From Liopterus haemorrhoidalis (taxonomy: Eukaryota; Arthropoda; Insecta; Coleoptera; Dytiscidae), in contig OZ020616.1 of the NCBI GenBank assembly GCA_963971575.1, forward strand, positions 8,851,934 through 8,915,933: DNA of 64,000 bases, in the 5' to 3' direction. Shown piece by piece: positions 37,201 to 52,200 of the stretch. The notes under the pieces were generated by a model. The model was given only the letters and a program-made list of their open reading frames with translations, did no database searches and was not told the DNA's origin. The stretch's first letter is position 1, and every line of letters begins with the position of its first letter. A program made the position numbers and the translations under genes.

Positions 37201-40200
37201 TATTTTTATATAAACGTTTTATTTAGACAGCAATTATTTGTGAAATATGATGTCTATTAAATACCCACTTGTTACTGCCATACAAATGCGAGCACTTTCA
37301 AAAGAGCATTTCTCATAACATATGCACAAATTTCATGCGATATTTGCTACCACTACAGCAGCTTGAATTTTGTTCAGTCGACGTTGGCTTGTTGTCATAG
37401 AAACATCATTTAAGATAATCCCGAAAAATGATGAAAGGAGTTAAATCTAGAGATCTTAACGGCCAGTGAACGTCACCATTTCTGGAAATTAATTGATCTG
37501 AAAATATTCTATTCAAAATTTCGACTTTGGATTGCGCTGCGTTCCGCAGTTGTTGAAACGCCATCTTTTGTTGTTGAAACGCGGTCATTTGATTGATGTG
37601 ACAGAGAGTTCACGATCATATCACGGCAGCGGTTGCCGTTCATAGTTACAACATTACCCAAATTTTTTTAATAAATTACGTTCAATTATATATATCCCCT
37701 GACCAAATTCCGTACCACATTATCCCTCTGCGTAAGCGTGTAATCCGTAATACGCTTTAAATTCCTCGCAAGCACCGTGAACAACAACAGCAACATCACG
37801 AAAGAAATAACTTTAAGAATTCCTTCTGCAAACAAAGCCTACTATATCCTTAACAGTCTGCTCATATCACGCTTCCTATCCCGGCACACAAAAATAAGAT
37901 TATACAAGACCCTTCTTCGATCCATACTCACATATGGAAGTGAATCTTGGCCATTTACACAAGAACAAGAATGCCGGCTAAGAATCTTGGAAAGCAAGAT
38001 TCTACGGTAAATTTTCGGTCCTATCCAAAAGGATGGAATATAGAGAATCCGGATAAATGATGAAGTGCGCAACCTTTATAATGAACCGGATATGATTGGT
38101 TTCATAAAAAGTTCCAGAATACGTTGGACCAGACATGTCACCAGAATGCAAAACAACATGCCAGTGAGAAGAATATTCGATAGCGTTCCAGGTACAAACA
38201 GACTAAAAGGAAGGTCTCGATTGAGATGGGTGTAGAATGTGCACAAATACCTGCAAAGAATCGATGCCCATAATTGGAGGAGAATAGCGCGTGACCACGG
38301 AAAATGGAAGAAGTTTGTGGAGGCAGCAAAAAGCCTCTAAGGGTTGTAGAGGCCAATTGATTGATTAATTATCCCTCTGCGTGGATGTAATTGTCGCTGA
38401 TGTACCACTTGTGGATTGTCAGGTTCCCAATATCGGCTATTTTGTTTGTTAACAACTGCAAATAAGGGCCGAACCATAGCTATGTGTGGCCTCAGGCAAG
38501 GCATTAAAACTGAAACCCTTCTTAAGTATCCGGTGATTTGAAGTAAACCTTGGTAATTCTTTTGAGGCCTTTCATCACTAGAAGGTGAGGTCTAGGCCTA
38601 GTTCGTCTCACCCAAAGGTCGGCCCTGCTGCTGAGATCGAAATAAATTTTATTCAGGATCATCAGAATGGAAATAAGTTCTAGTAATAACAAAGTGTTGT
38701 TGAATCATAAAACGCTCGATTATCAAATATGAACTGTCAAAATTGATTCAAACCAAAATGGCAGCAGATATAATTGTAAAGTTAATTTTTGTCCACCAAG
38801 TGAAAAAGCTTACGTTATCATTTGTAATGTTACGAGCCCTCTATTTTTATTAGGATGAACTTTTTGCACAATCCAATTAAATTTTTAACATGCAATAAAT
38901 TACCTATACCAGCTTCTCTGTCGCCAGCAATACTCTGCAAGCTCTGAGCGGAAGTTTGCGAATGTCCCATGGAAGACAGCGCCATGGACCACCTTCTATT
39001 GGCTTCCTTGCTATACACCCTCTCCCACGGAGGTGGTCTTTCCCTTCCAGACATCCTAGTAGTCTTGGGAAGGTTCTGGTAGGTCTCCCGAAGGAATGTA
39101 GTTATCTCCAGAAGAAGATTACAAGCTATGAGACGAAGGGCTATTGGACAATTGGATCCATAGCCATTTATGCTCGCTAGAATTAAAAAATATTTGCTTA
39201 GGTTTTTCAAACGAGGATATGAATTTTAACAACAAATACCACACTCAAACAGAAGGACAGGTTGAAATTTATTGTTTGCAGATATCGTCTTATAATCATC
39301 TGTAACGTGTAGAAATCAAATGAGGACAAAAACACAGATATAGCCTCTAATTTTATTTGTTTAGATTTCTTTCTTGTTCTTTGTAATATCTTCTAAGGAA
39401 GATATAAATAATTGCCAACGTTTTTGATTTGACCTATGCAATAGATATTCGGCACACGGTTGTCAACCACTACCGAGGATACCGCCAACTACATGGTCCT
39501 CTTGTCACCCAGGTACTTCGAGCCTAGGTTTAGCTACCGCTGCGGTACCTCCAACTACATGCCAGCCACACCATAGATACTGCTGACGTACGCCCAGCCT
39601 ACACGTCTTGTTCAGGTAATACCACCTCCAGGCCTAGTTACCGTCAGAGTAGTCACCTCCAAGATGATACTAACACCAACCCCTGCTGCTTTCATCAACT
39701 AACATCTCCACAGCAGCATCTTCACAGTATTTTAGTATTTTGTTCAGTTACCTTCATCCAAAAAATCTTCTTCTTCATCTTGTAATAACAATTCCTTCTG
39801 CATCGATTCATCCAGTACCATCGAATTAATAAGTCCTTCACTCTTCTTATCTTCAATTATCATTTCTTCTAATCTAGATCCTAATACTTCAGCCCACTGG
39901 TAGAACATTTTACCAGCAACCCGTTGCATATTATGAGATCTTCTTAATCCTGCTGAGTGACCTTTGAAATGGTGGGAGTAATGATGTTGGGGCCCAGATG
40001 GACGGAACATTGGATAATTAAGTTTCATCCAGGTTGGCCATTGGCCTTTGTTGCAACAGTGGACGAAGTAAGAGCATTCGACAATAAGCGCTGCTCTAGC
40101 TACCACTGCAGTATGAGGCTGAAAATAAAATTAACTATTAATAAACCAGAAAGAAATACAAATAAGAATGGATAAAGAGGATCCAGGAGAGAAGGTAAAT

Positions 40201-43200
40201 CATCCCTTGGCTCCTAGAAGGACAGTTAGACCTCAAAACTACCAATATAGTCAAATATACAAAGTTACCATATGCTATATATTTAAGTATAGCTGAAAAC
40301 TCTCACTCTTTATTTGAATTTTTGATTATTTCTCCGAGAAGGACTACATTCTCGGTGTGAACAGACTAGAGAACGCATAGAGTTGCTTATAAATGCATAT
40401 TCATTAGCTACCGGGCAGTGTTAGTGTAGCTAAGGAGCCGTGTTGCGGATAAAGCAAATAGTGATTTTTAAGTTTAGTGTTTGTTTCCTTGGGAGACCTG
40501 TAAATACGCTGAGTATTTTGTTTAACACAACAGCCATTTACTGTGTTATACTGTGACAAATTTTGCGTTGAGTTTTGGCGGATCTTGCGCCGATTTTGTG
40601 AATCGATCTAGCTATCGTCTGTTTCTTTGATTAATGGAAATGCTTTAAATATATGTAATAAAGTATTTTAATGTCAATAAATTTTGTTATCTAGGTAGCA
40701 TGATAGAAGGAAACGGCGGTTGCACTACAGACATGCTAACAAGAATAAGAAAAGCACAAAACGCATTCAATATGTTGAGTATGGGAAGCGAAAGAAATAA
40801 AAAGAAAACTAAAATAAAATTATATAACAGTAATGTAAAAAGTTTCTTGTTATATGGAGCCGAAACATGGAAAGAAAATAAGAAGGACATACAACGCATA
40901 CAAACATATGTTTAAGGAAAATTATAAGAATATTCTGGCCTGAAAAAAATAACAAACGAAAAACTATGGTAAATAACAGAGCCAGTGGTTAGAATGGATA
41001 GGACCCACTCTAAGAAAACCCACGGAAAACAATGCAAGGCAGGCAATAGAATATAACACAAAGGGGAAACGTAAAATTGGAAGACCAACAGATTCATGGA
41101 AAAGGAGCGTTAAAAGGGAACATGCCGAAATTGTAATGACCTGGGAAGATATTAAAAGAGAGGCTAAGGATAGACAAAAGTGGAAAGAGACCGTGGAAAA
41201 AATATGTGAAAATGATAATAAAACCGCCAACTAAAATGAAAGGAAAAAGAAGATATGAAGTACGCTGGTTTAGCCAACCAACCAATTTATTGGCTATAGA
41301 AACGCGCCCTATGCTCCACTCGGGAGCTAAAAGGACAGAAAAAGAGATATTATAATGAGTAGGTACATTAAATGCTAATTCTTGAAAAAAGTCCTTCCAA
41401 ATCAAAATCGATATTGATGTTCTCATTCCCACAGCGAAAGTATGAAAAAGAGTATTCAATTTAAGAAAGCCAACGGAGTAGCCGAGCGCATTAAATCAGT
41501 GCATTTTGGACTGGTGAAAACAGTTTGTATTATAAGGTTGGTGGTTCGAATCTTCGTTGATGATATTATTCGGGCGAGAATAATATGTTTACATTACTCT
41601 CAATTCACAATCATTCATTCCTCATCCAGGTGTAGGAGCTCGCCTCCTGGCATCGGCGATTAGCCTTGTTGCAGAAATAGGCCGATGTAAAATAAATAAA
41701 AAAATATAAAAAAACTTAAGAAAACAGTTGCCTGTGAGATATTCTCATAAATGTGTAGCTCTCAATCAGTAAGAGACACTGTCTTTGTATCAGGTTGTTT
41801 GTATAGTGTGAATTTTGCCACACTTAAGGCTTGGATTGTATGCAATGATGGCATCCTACCGGTTCGGACCAGTTCGCGCGAACCGTTTCTTAAAATTATT
41901 GAAACCTTAGGGAACCGGTTGTTAGAATTATTAAAAATAAATTAATTACTCTGACTTCAGTTTTGAATCGTGCGCCGTGCCCTGCAGTGTTGCAAATGTA
42001 ATATTTTATAGGTTATTAATAATACGCTCAGAATAGGTTCCTAGATATCACATGAAAATTTAGGATGCCATCACTGATTGGATGTTATAAAATTATAACG
42101 TTATCAATCGATGTCAAAATTTATTTGTTTACTAGATGGATCTAGGTATCCAGAAAATATAAACTACATACCAAATCCAGAACCGATGTCAAAAGATGTG
42201 CATCTGGTACTGAACCAGGTTGGCAAGTTTCCAACAGAAATGAGAACCTGCACATTCCTTTATACACTGGTTCAATAGCCACCAACTTTCGTTCTTTGAG
42301 GACAACAAACTCACTCTCTCGAGACATATCTCCCAAGTCCAAAGAATTCTTTCGGCTCAAATCTATAAGAACAACTCATTTCAAAATACTGTTATACAAT
42401 TTAAGAGGATCATGCATTGTTTACTTCAGAAAATCATTGCATTTGTAAATTATTCGAGTACAAATTAAATAATAATAATAATATTATGAATAAAAATAGA
42501 GATTTATTAATAAAATCTACACGCACTCAACGTTTAATATGAGGAATATAGAAATATCAAAAAATTTAAGCCTTTACTAGGAATCGAACCTACGTCCTGT
42601 GTATTTTGGGTCCAGCAGTCCTGCAGGTAATATTCAATTTATTAAAATCAAAAACAATGCAATGATTTCCTTTTGTAAATAGTGCAGGATCCTTTTATGG
42701 TATTTCACTTACAACTTCCTTGTGTTTCTTCTGTACTACCATCTTTCCTCTTTCCTTTTTTCAGCACGAATTTATTGAATCTGTCTTCTACTCTCTTCTT
42801 TGCTTTTTGAAGAGTGTTGCTTACATTACTGTGAAAGATATTACAAATATTTAATTTAAAGGCACTATGATTGATAAGACTTTCTTTGAAATTTAGGTTA
42901 ATGTTCCGTATAAGTCCACCGCGTCAAATTAGAACTAGGCTGTATGTTTAGAATAGAATATATGTAAGAGTGGGGAACCAATAGTAATCATTCTTGCATA
43001 TGTGCTCGGTGTAATCAGACAAAACTTTTGTGCAATTTAGAATCAAGGGAGGACGGTGTCTACACAGGTGTTATTTACATAGTTAGTTCCTGAAACTTAG
43101 AAAATGGCTGATAATTATTTCAATTTTTTAAGTAATATGGAGAGTAAGGATATGAAAGAGGTGTTAAGGTGGTGTATGAATGAGGGTCTGATTGTGTCTG

Positions 43201-46200
43201 AATGTAAATGTCCCAAAAAGTTCCCAGACCCCTGATTTATATAATTGCAATGTGATCTAAATGCTATCCATTTTTTCCCAAATTTAAACCCAAAATGTGA
43301 TAGCTAAATTTTATCGCGTACAACTTCAAAGAGTTATAAAAAGGATGGATAATTTTATATAAAAAGGTATTCTGTGGCGATTTTCACGGCTCTGGATTTG
43401 CCTACTAGTTTTATCATTGTTTGTTTCCATATAGTAAAGATATATAAATGCTTTATACATTTTTAATACATTTACATAATTTGGTATGTATGAATGCGAT
43501 GAAAAACGGAATGTCCTATTTTAGACATAAAATTGGTAGGTCGGAATATATTGATAATATGAGGATTCTCTCTTTTAATAAAGTTAGTGTTTTTCAACAT
43601 ATGTATACTATAAATCTCATTCAAACTATTTAAATATGACTTTAAGCGTATAAATACTGAAATTTCGTTATTCAAGTTTTTCTTTAAAAACCTTAATACG
43701 AGCTAAATGTTAACAAACACTTATTAAATAATTGCTTGGATTTCAAAACGTATAACTATCAAGTACTTATTTAGATTTCAGAATCGTAAATGTTATATTT
43801 TGAAAGAAAGAGGCGGCGCTTCGTCAAGACCAAATCTCATTCCAACTAGCATACACGTTCTGTCGGACGAGTTATGCCTGGTGGACTTATACGGAACATT
43901 AACCGAAATTTATTTTATTACTGATAGTAATATTATATAATTCAGTCAGCGCCCGCTTAACGTACACAATGCGTACACAGATTCCCGTACGTTAATCGAA
44001 CGTACGTTAAGCGGACGGTATATTTCCGTATAAATGCAAGTAAAAACGACTAATTGGTACATACTTTCGGTCCCTATGTTCATACGAACGTACATTTTTT
44101 TTGTATAAATGACCAATATTCATTGATTGTTTTGAAGTTATATTTAGGCAAGATATGCGTATGAAGCTTGAAATACAATGTTACCAACTTCTATCTTTCA
44201 ATTTTCCCCCTTTACTCACACTTACAGCTTAAAACAGTAAGTGGAATATTAGGCAAAGTGGAAGAACTCATTGACACTATCGAGAATTCGGACCCGGATA
44301 TTGATAGAAGTTTCAGTGTTGTTAATAATATACGCAATAGCACCGCTTGTTATAAACTTTTATGAAAACTGCGGTACAATTGACAATGGACAAATTTCTA
44401 ATTAAAAACAACGAATAATATTTTTTTAAGTACTTATTTAATTTCTAAACATGTTTATTTTATATAATGTATGGTTTATTTTTATTTTTTTAACATGTAT
44501 TTATGTTAGTACTACGTGTTTACTGTTCTATTCGGATTTACGAAAATATTAGGGGCATTAAATTAATAAACTTGCAAATGATCATTCATGAAAAAAAAGT
44601 GTAAGAAGCTTTTTTTGTAGAAAATTTTAAAATCTGCTAGTTTTATTCAAACAAATTTCACGTAAAGTTTACTCTTTCAAAATTAAATGCGGTCCCGTCA
44701 TTTAATAATCGGACATTTTTCGTGAATCCGATTATACATTATACATTGTGGGCCATTTCTTTTCCCTTTTTTTTAACCATAAAGATGCCATGTAAAATAC
44801 GAAAACGTGTTTTCTAATCACTACTCATTGCACAACACCATCTTTTTGCTAATACAAATACTTTCAACTTACCCAGAACTACCACTTTTCGGCACACCTT
44901 TAGCAAGTGGATAATACTGCGATGGTTGCCTTATAAAACTTGAGGTATCCGTTGATAGATCTGTATTGTCATAAGTATCGTTTGATTCTGAATTGTTGCC
45001 ATCTCTTTTAAACCAGTTAACTACAAAATAAAACAATGAAATAGTACGTCATCAGTAATAGTTTATTTTTAATTTCAAATATTTTGATTGATTATCTTAC
45101 CTATACCTCCAAACTTTGATTTAGATTTAATTTTAGGCGGTGTTGGCTCTGCAATTCCAAGTGTTCTTTCGCTTTGCCTTGGAGTTAAAATACTGGTGGG
45201 ATGTCTTCTTCTGATGTTAGTTAAAGGACTTTGACTTACTTTTGATTGATCTTCACCTTCCGTCTCCAAAAGACTCTAAAGAATTATTTGTTATAAACTT
45301 CCCTCTGGTGTTAAATTGTCAAAACTTACAGCTCCAGCAGAAGAAGTACTTCGTTTTTTAAAAAACAATTTTCTCTGTCCTCTTTCGTCCATAACAAATG
45401 ATGGATCTGTAGTGATTTCTGTTGGTTCTTCCACGTCTGACTGATGTATGTTACTTCTTAAACATAATTAAAATATTAATATTTCTTTACCTGCCAAGAT
45501 GATTGTTAGATTTAGTATTAGGTAATAATTACCTTATTACTCTGGTGGTCTGTATGTTAGATTCTTTCTTGTTGGGGCGATCTGCTGTATCTAAAAGAGC
45601 ACTTAGAGCTACTCTTCTAAAGGTACCACCGTGGCCTTCTTTGATGTAAGTAATTAGTTGACGAATATCACAATACATAGCCTGACAACATAATTTATAT
45701 GAAGAATATCTACATATACCTCTCTTTTATATTTTGCTTCTTAGAAACATTACCTACTAAAAAGCTAATTATTTTATTAAATGCATTATATTTTACAAAA
45801 AAATTAGTAGTTAAAATATAATTTTTAATATTTAACTACTTACTTAGGATCTATACTTTCACAAATATTGTAGCAATGTAGAAAAGTTGTGCTATCGAAA
45901 AATGTTTTCCATATTTTTATTATTGTTAAACATTTTAAATTTAAAACTTTATTACGACAAACCGAGTGTAATATATACAAGTATAACATATATAAGTGTT
46001 TAATACACTAACACAACCCATTATATGTATCTGAGACTTGGACACTGAGCAAGAATGATGAGATGCTGTTGAAAAATATATATATATTTTTCTTGATTTT
46101 TTTATTTTTTTATTTACAATCTATTTGAGAGTGTTAAGTAAATTAGTTGAAAGTGATCGTCATGTAAGGGAGACATCCAGAGACGTTTCTCCTTATATAT

Positions 46201-49200
46201 CACTGTCTTCAGTATTGCAGTATGTCGTTTGGCCAAAGTCTCTTTAACCTTCTGTTGTCAAGGTCGTTTATTAAATTTACCACAAGTTCATTTTTATGTC
46301 CAGTGAGTCAATCAAACCCTTTTCTCCGTCAGAAGTAAAAAAAGAACTGAATAAATTAAATACACGAAAAGCACCAGGGTATGATCTAATAATAGCTCAA
46401 ATCCTAAAAATCTGACCTCGAAAACCCGTTATCCTCTTAACAATTATTTACAACCGAATGTTAAGTATATCATATTTCCCTATCATATGGACATATGCTG
46501 AAATAATAATGATCCAAAAGCCTGGTTAAGCTTCGGAAGAATCAACAACTTATGGACCGATCAGTCTATTACCTATTCGCGACTCAAACTAACGTTGGCG
46601 GCGCTGCGTACGACAGTTAATGGCCGCCGAGAATCGTATATGTCAGAAGTTTTTTCTTAATATTTATCTGTTCAAACGATATTCCGGCAAAAAAGTACTG
46701 TATTTAAGTCACTATATTTAAAAATACGCCTTAATTCACATAAACTGCAGCACAACACACTACAAATATACGCTTCTGTTTAATTTACCAAGCTGCCACC
46801 AGATGTCTCACTGTTATTTGGAGTTGCGAATAGTAAGTAAGCAATAAGGTCTTGGATTTCGTAAAAATTTGTCAACGATTCAGCAAGCCCATAGAATAGT
46901 AAATCAAGCACTTGATAAGGTGTGGCATACAGGTCTGTTTTATAAACTAAAAAGTCTCCTATCCAGCAATTATTACTTCATTTTAAAGTCCTACTTGACA
47001 GATATAAACTTCTTAGGCCCGGTCTTTCCACCTTCAGATAAAGTCCCAGGTAACTATCTGACAGATAAGGTTATTTTTATCTTCATCTGCTGAGTAAATG
47101 TCTTCCGTTCTTTCTATACAAATGTATCTATCGGATAGTTATCTAACGGATAATGAGACTGACGTATTGGATTCGCTGACTGGTATTGACATTTACTCAG
47201 CAGATGAAGTTACAAATAACCTTATCTGTCAGATAGTTACCTGGGACTTTATCTGAAGGTGGAAAGACCGGGCCTTAGTGAAATATAATGTTGATCCATT
47301 TATTATCCCATAACATCTGGTTTAAAGTCTTTTCAGAAAAATATGTGGTACAATACATAAAAATCAGTCGTCTGCACTAGAATGGTCAAATAAAATGAAA
47401 GATAAATTCCAGAATTCTACCGAAAATATTTTCAAAGAAATCTATTGGAGCAAGGAAGTAGACTAATACTCGCTGAAAGGATGGTATTTTACAAAACATA
47501 AGAAAACTATGAATACGGTGAACGGTTGCTCAATCAAGGCCAAAGCCTACTCTGGCTTGAAAACCAACTATGATAATGAGTGTTATTAATGATAACGCAA
47601 ATGAGTACGAATTATATATTAGTAACAGTGATTTTTTAATTATCTGTCAGTGATACATTCAAAAATAGTTCGACATACTGACAACCCAAGAGATTAATAG
47701 GTCATCGACAGATCTACGGATCACCTTACCATCAAGCTACAGACTGACAACCTCAAAAGAATGCATTACCATAAACTGAAATCAGAAAAGCATGCAGAAA
47801 AGGACCCATTCCTGTTTCCCGCGTTAGTAACTTTCTCCGAACAAATCTGCGCAGGTTCATCTCAATTGTTTAAAAACTTCAGTGTAAAAGCAATTGAAAT
47901 GGACAACGAAAATCTGCCAGGTCCAGTCATTTTTTTAGATCAAAGATCCTTCATTAAAATTTAAGCTTTATGTTGACTACTCAACAATAGACCATAGCAC
48001 AATTTCTTGTTGAACTAGAGGTTTGCGTGAAGGTAGTATTGCTACAGAAGACAACTAACGCCCTAGAAAGCCGAGATCGTCTACAAACTACACTTCAGCC
48101 ATCGTTGTTAGACTGTTGCATCATTGTCTAGAGATTACTACTCAAAATTTTTGCGTAGAAAATTGCGTCCAAAAATTCGTCAGAATTGACTACATATTGT
48201 GATGTGCTGCTTGTTTACGATAATGCAGGACAGCTTATCGCCCCTTTAGTAACAACTCTAATGGTCGATTATAAGTGAGAAGTACTCCCTCAACAACCCC
48301 AGTCCAGGCATGAATCCATTTGACTATGATCCAGTGGTGTATTTAGGACTCTGGTTTGGGGAGTACTTATACCGATTATCTGAAAGGCAGGGAGTTGTAT
48401 GTGTCAAACTAGAGGATCATGGGCCGCATACGGCTTAAAACATAATTTTTGTGACCCGTTAAGCGTCAATGAAAAAATAAACTATCGCGCTTATTTTGGA
48501 TGAATATATACTCTTTTGTCCCTTTTCTATTTATCAAAAACTTTCAATGAGCCTTTCGGCATTTCGATATTTAAAGTTTCATCACTGCCTTTTAGTTTTG
48601 CCATTACCATTTTTTTGTGAATGCGACCCATATTAATTTGACATACCTGCTGTAGTATATTGACGTTAATGGCAATTTACTCTCGAATATTACTTTATTT
48701 TATGTCTGAGTTATATATACTTTAATTATGAAGGAAATGTAAATGTTTATGTGTATTAAAAGTGTACTTATCTTTAAATTAAGTTCAAAGTATGCTTACC
48801 AAGCTGTCCTGTGATTTAATCTCCTTCAGACTAGTCACGAATCTCGTGACAAGACTCTTAAACACATATGAAATCACCTGTCCTTCCACTCCGCGAATCC
48901 CACCGCTGCCAAGGCCTGTTCGAAAGTTCGAAGGATAACCACTATGTGTCATATTGTCAGAGGACTTGCTAGAGGATCTCTTCTGATCTGCCCGTGGAAA
49001 TGACAACATAACCCTTCACATTGATCTTACAACATCTATACACTTTGACACCCCCTTCTCTTGTCAAAACTAAGTGATAACAGTATAATCGTTTTTGTAT
49101 TATTTGTTTATTGGATGTTAATGTTATTTTGTTTGAGTAATTTGTTTAGTTTTCACAATTCAAGGGTGTCAAGTTAGGCTCTAGTTCTACTCTAGCATAG

Positions 49201-52200
49201 CCACTGACTGGAAAAAGATGTGCACTAATAGTATAAGGCCAAGGATGGGCAAACTCAAACCTGCGGCCCAAATTAGTCCCTTGAAATTCGTAACCCGGCA
49301 GACATTTTTAATACGTTTTCGTTTACAATTGAATACCACGACAGCTTGCTGTGAACATTGTAATAATAAATATTGAAATAAAGCGATCTATAATTTAAAA
49401 ATGAAATTTTCCCTCATATTTACTTTATTTTACTTTAAATCTTTAAAAACTATAGCCCGAGACAAATTTAAGTTGGCCTGCCATTTAAAAAGGTTGCCCA
49501 CCCTTGGAATAGGGTAAGTACAGATTGATTTTTAGAACATGCTCTTTAAAAAAATTGATATGAAGTGTGAATTTTCACATGTTTCAGAATTTCGTAGGTA
49601 TCTAGTAAATTAATCCACTCAGTAAATCCCCCGAAGATAGAATGACAGACAGAAAACCAATTACAAATCTCTAGAAGCAGCCATTTGGCTCAATTTCTAC
49701 AGTAGAGGCATACAATCATGTGCGTATAAACGACAAAGAAGCAGTGGGACATCGCAAATTATATTTTTTTTTTTGTTTGTTTTTTTTTGTTCTTAGCTAC
49801 GATGGCCATTAAACAGAAATTTTATAACAAATACAAACATCCAAGCCTTCACCGAGATTCGAACCCGAGCCCCCATGGTTAGCAGTCAAATGCTGACCAC
49901 TACGCCATAGCGACCAGCTTTTTTGTTTTTAAATTGATCATATGTAAAATTGCATTATCTCTAAAGGCTCAATTATAATAAACGCGTTTATTAACTACTC
50001 GCCTGCGAGTTAAGTGCGCGAGTGAGCTTATTGTAACTAACTTAGCCAGTATCCATTATACAAAACTCGTAAAACTTGCCTACTCGCTTAGTAGAAGTTG
50101 TGCGCTATGTTATGTGCTTATGGGTGCGTTTTGTTGTGCCAATTCTGGTTTCGGTTTCATCAGAATACGCGTTTTGTTGCGACTGTATTCTTAAGCTATT
50201 CATTCTACTCATTCGATGACTCGAGGTCGAACTACTGGAATGAATAAGTGTGGTGGGGATGAAAAGTAATATTTGAATGCAGTTGTTTTCATTTGGTTTT
50301 TAAATGTATTAGAATTAAATCTTGGTATTACTGCATCAAAATATTTTTTTCTTTTAGGTATTTTCTCATTTTGTGTCCTAAAACAAATATGTACTAAGAT
50401 GATTTTAAAATAGTATTGTTAAATCTAAACTTAAAATGTATGTACAATTCAATTACTCGTTCTAAAACATTATGTTCTAGAATATTTGATTCAAATATAA
50501 AGTTTTCTTATTCTGCATTTATTATTTAGATTATCCATTTATGTGAAATATGTTCGTTATTTGTTCTACAACCATAAGACTTGATAAGACACGATGCAAG
50601 TAACTTGCACCAGTAAGTACTTGCACCAGCCACTGGTACCAGTACTGGCACAAGTATCTCATGCAAGTCAAGTGAATAGAAGCCGTTCCTATTTACTGGC
50701 ACAAGTAGCCGTGCAAGTGACTTAAAAATGGCCGCCGTGAACAGCTGATGTATTTTCGCGGTTACAAAAACAAACTTTTTCACACCTTTTTTTAATAAAT
50801 GTAGTTTTTGGCGCCGATTCATTTTTGTTTAGAAATACGTACGCATAAAATACATAAAATAAGGTTAAACATCGAAAATTGGCGCGTTAAAAAGACGGTT
50901 TTACGCATAAAAAATAATTGGAAGCATCTACATTTTGCAGTGTGTTTCGGGTTCTTTGCAAGGTTACTTAAATAAGATACTGGAATACGTGCAGTGATGG
51001 GCGTTTACACGTAAACTTTAATTGTTTACGTGTAAACTTATGTAAGCAATTGGTAAACTTGTCAACAATGTAAACAATGTCAAATAATGAGGTTAGTTTT
51101 AGTTATTTAATACGAATAATAGAGAGTTAATGAACAAGTATATTCAGTTCAAAACAATTTATTAAAAAAATGGTGGGAAGAAACCGAAGGAATAGTTCTG
51201 AAGAAATAGGTTTTGTTTTAATTAAAGAAAATGAAAGAAAATATAGGGCGTTATGCAAAATTCCCAATGAATCTTTTCGTTATTAAAAAATATAGGCTGA
51301 TTTTCTTAATGGTGAAATTAAATGTATTTTGTTATTAAAAAAATTAGACTGAATTTTTTAAAGAAAACAGTTTTTTATTTTTCATATTCATATTTACTAA
51401 TTTGTATGTAACACCTGTATAATGATGCAAATTCGATTTTTATTAATATGTATGTATATTGGCTTGTCCTAATTTTATATACTTACTTTTTAATTTAAAA
51501 TCGTTTCATTAAAATTTTATTATTTATAAAAATGTATTGATAATGAGGTTCTGTAATTCAAAACAAGTGCGCATGTCTAAATCACTGTTTACATTGTTTA
51601 CGTTGTTTACATTGTTTACAAGAGTTTTTGTGTTTACTTTACATCAATTGTTTACGCGTCAACAATGAGGTAACTTACATCATATAACTTACGCGCCCAT
51701 CCCTGAATACGTGTAAACGACTTGTGCAAGTACTAGCACAAGTACTTGTGCCAGTACTTGCACAAGTTACTGGCATCGTGTAACCGGGCCATTAACCTCA
51801 ACGCAAATGTCATTCCATGTTTACTTCACGATCAAAATTGTTGTTTTCTTGCGCATCAATTCTAGTACTTCTAACCAGCCACCAACAGAACGCACCCTAT
51901 GTTTGAATCGCTTTCCAAAAATTGTTTTCCAGTTGCAGTTTTATTGTTATTATTTCTATTTAAAATAAAGAGGAACAGTAGGCAACCAGTGTAGCTTAGT
52001 AGTAATACATGTATCAAATACCTGTTTTGCTAAGGTTTTAGGATCGAATTCGATGCAGTTATGGAATTTTAACATGAAAAATTACAGTTGCCTTATCTAA
52101 TCGCCTTAGAAGCCAAGGCCATTAACGTGAAATATAAAAAAAAGTTGAACAGTAACAATATGGGTATTTTATTTATTTATTTATTTTTTTCATATTTTTC

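Noticed and set aside
40680..41240. A host gene encoding the 71-codon plus-strand frame
   Set aside because: The residues and the order of blocks match the tail of a LINE reverse transcriptase, with frame breaks.
47761..47964. 67-codon open frame as a gene
   Set aside because: No similarity recognised and no splice or promoter context.
49761..49922. A functional tRNA gene
   Set aside because: A- and B-boxes are present but the cloverleaf is incomplete and a SINE body and poly-A tail follow.
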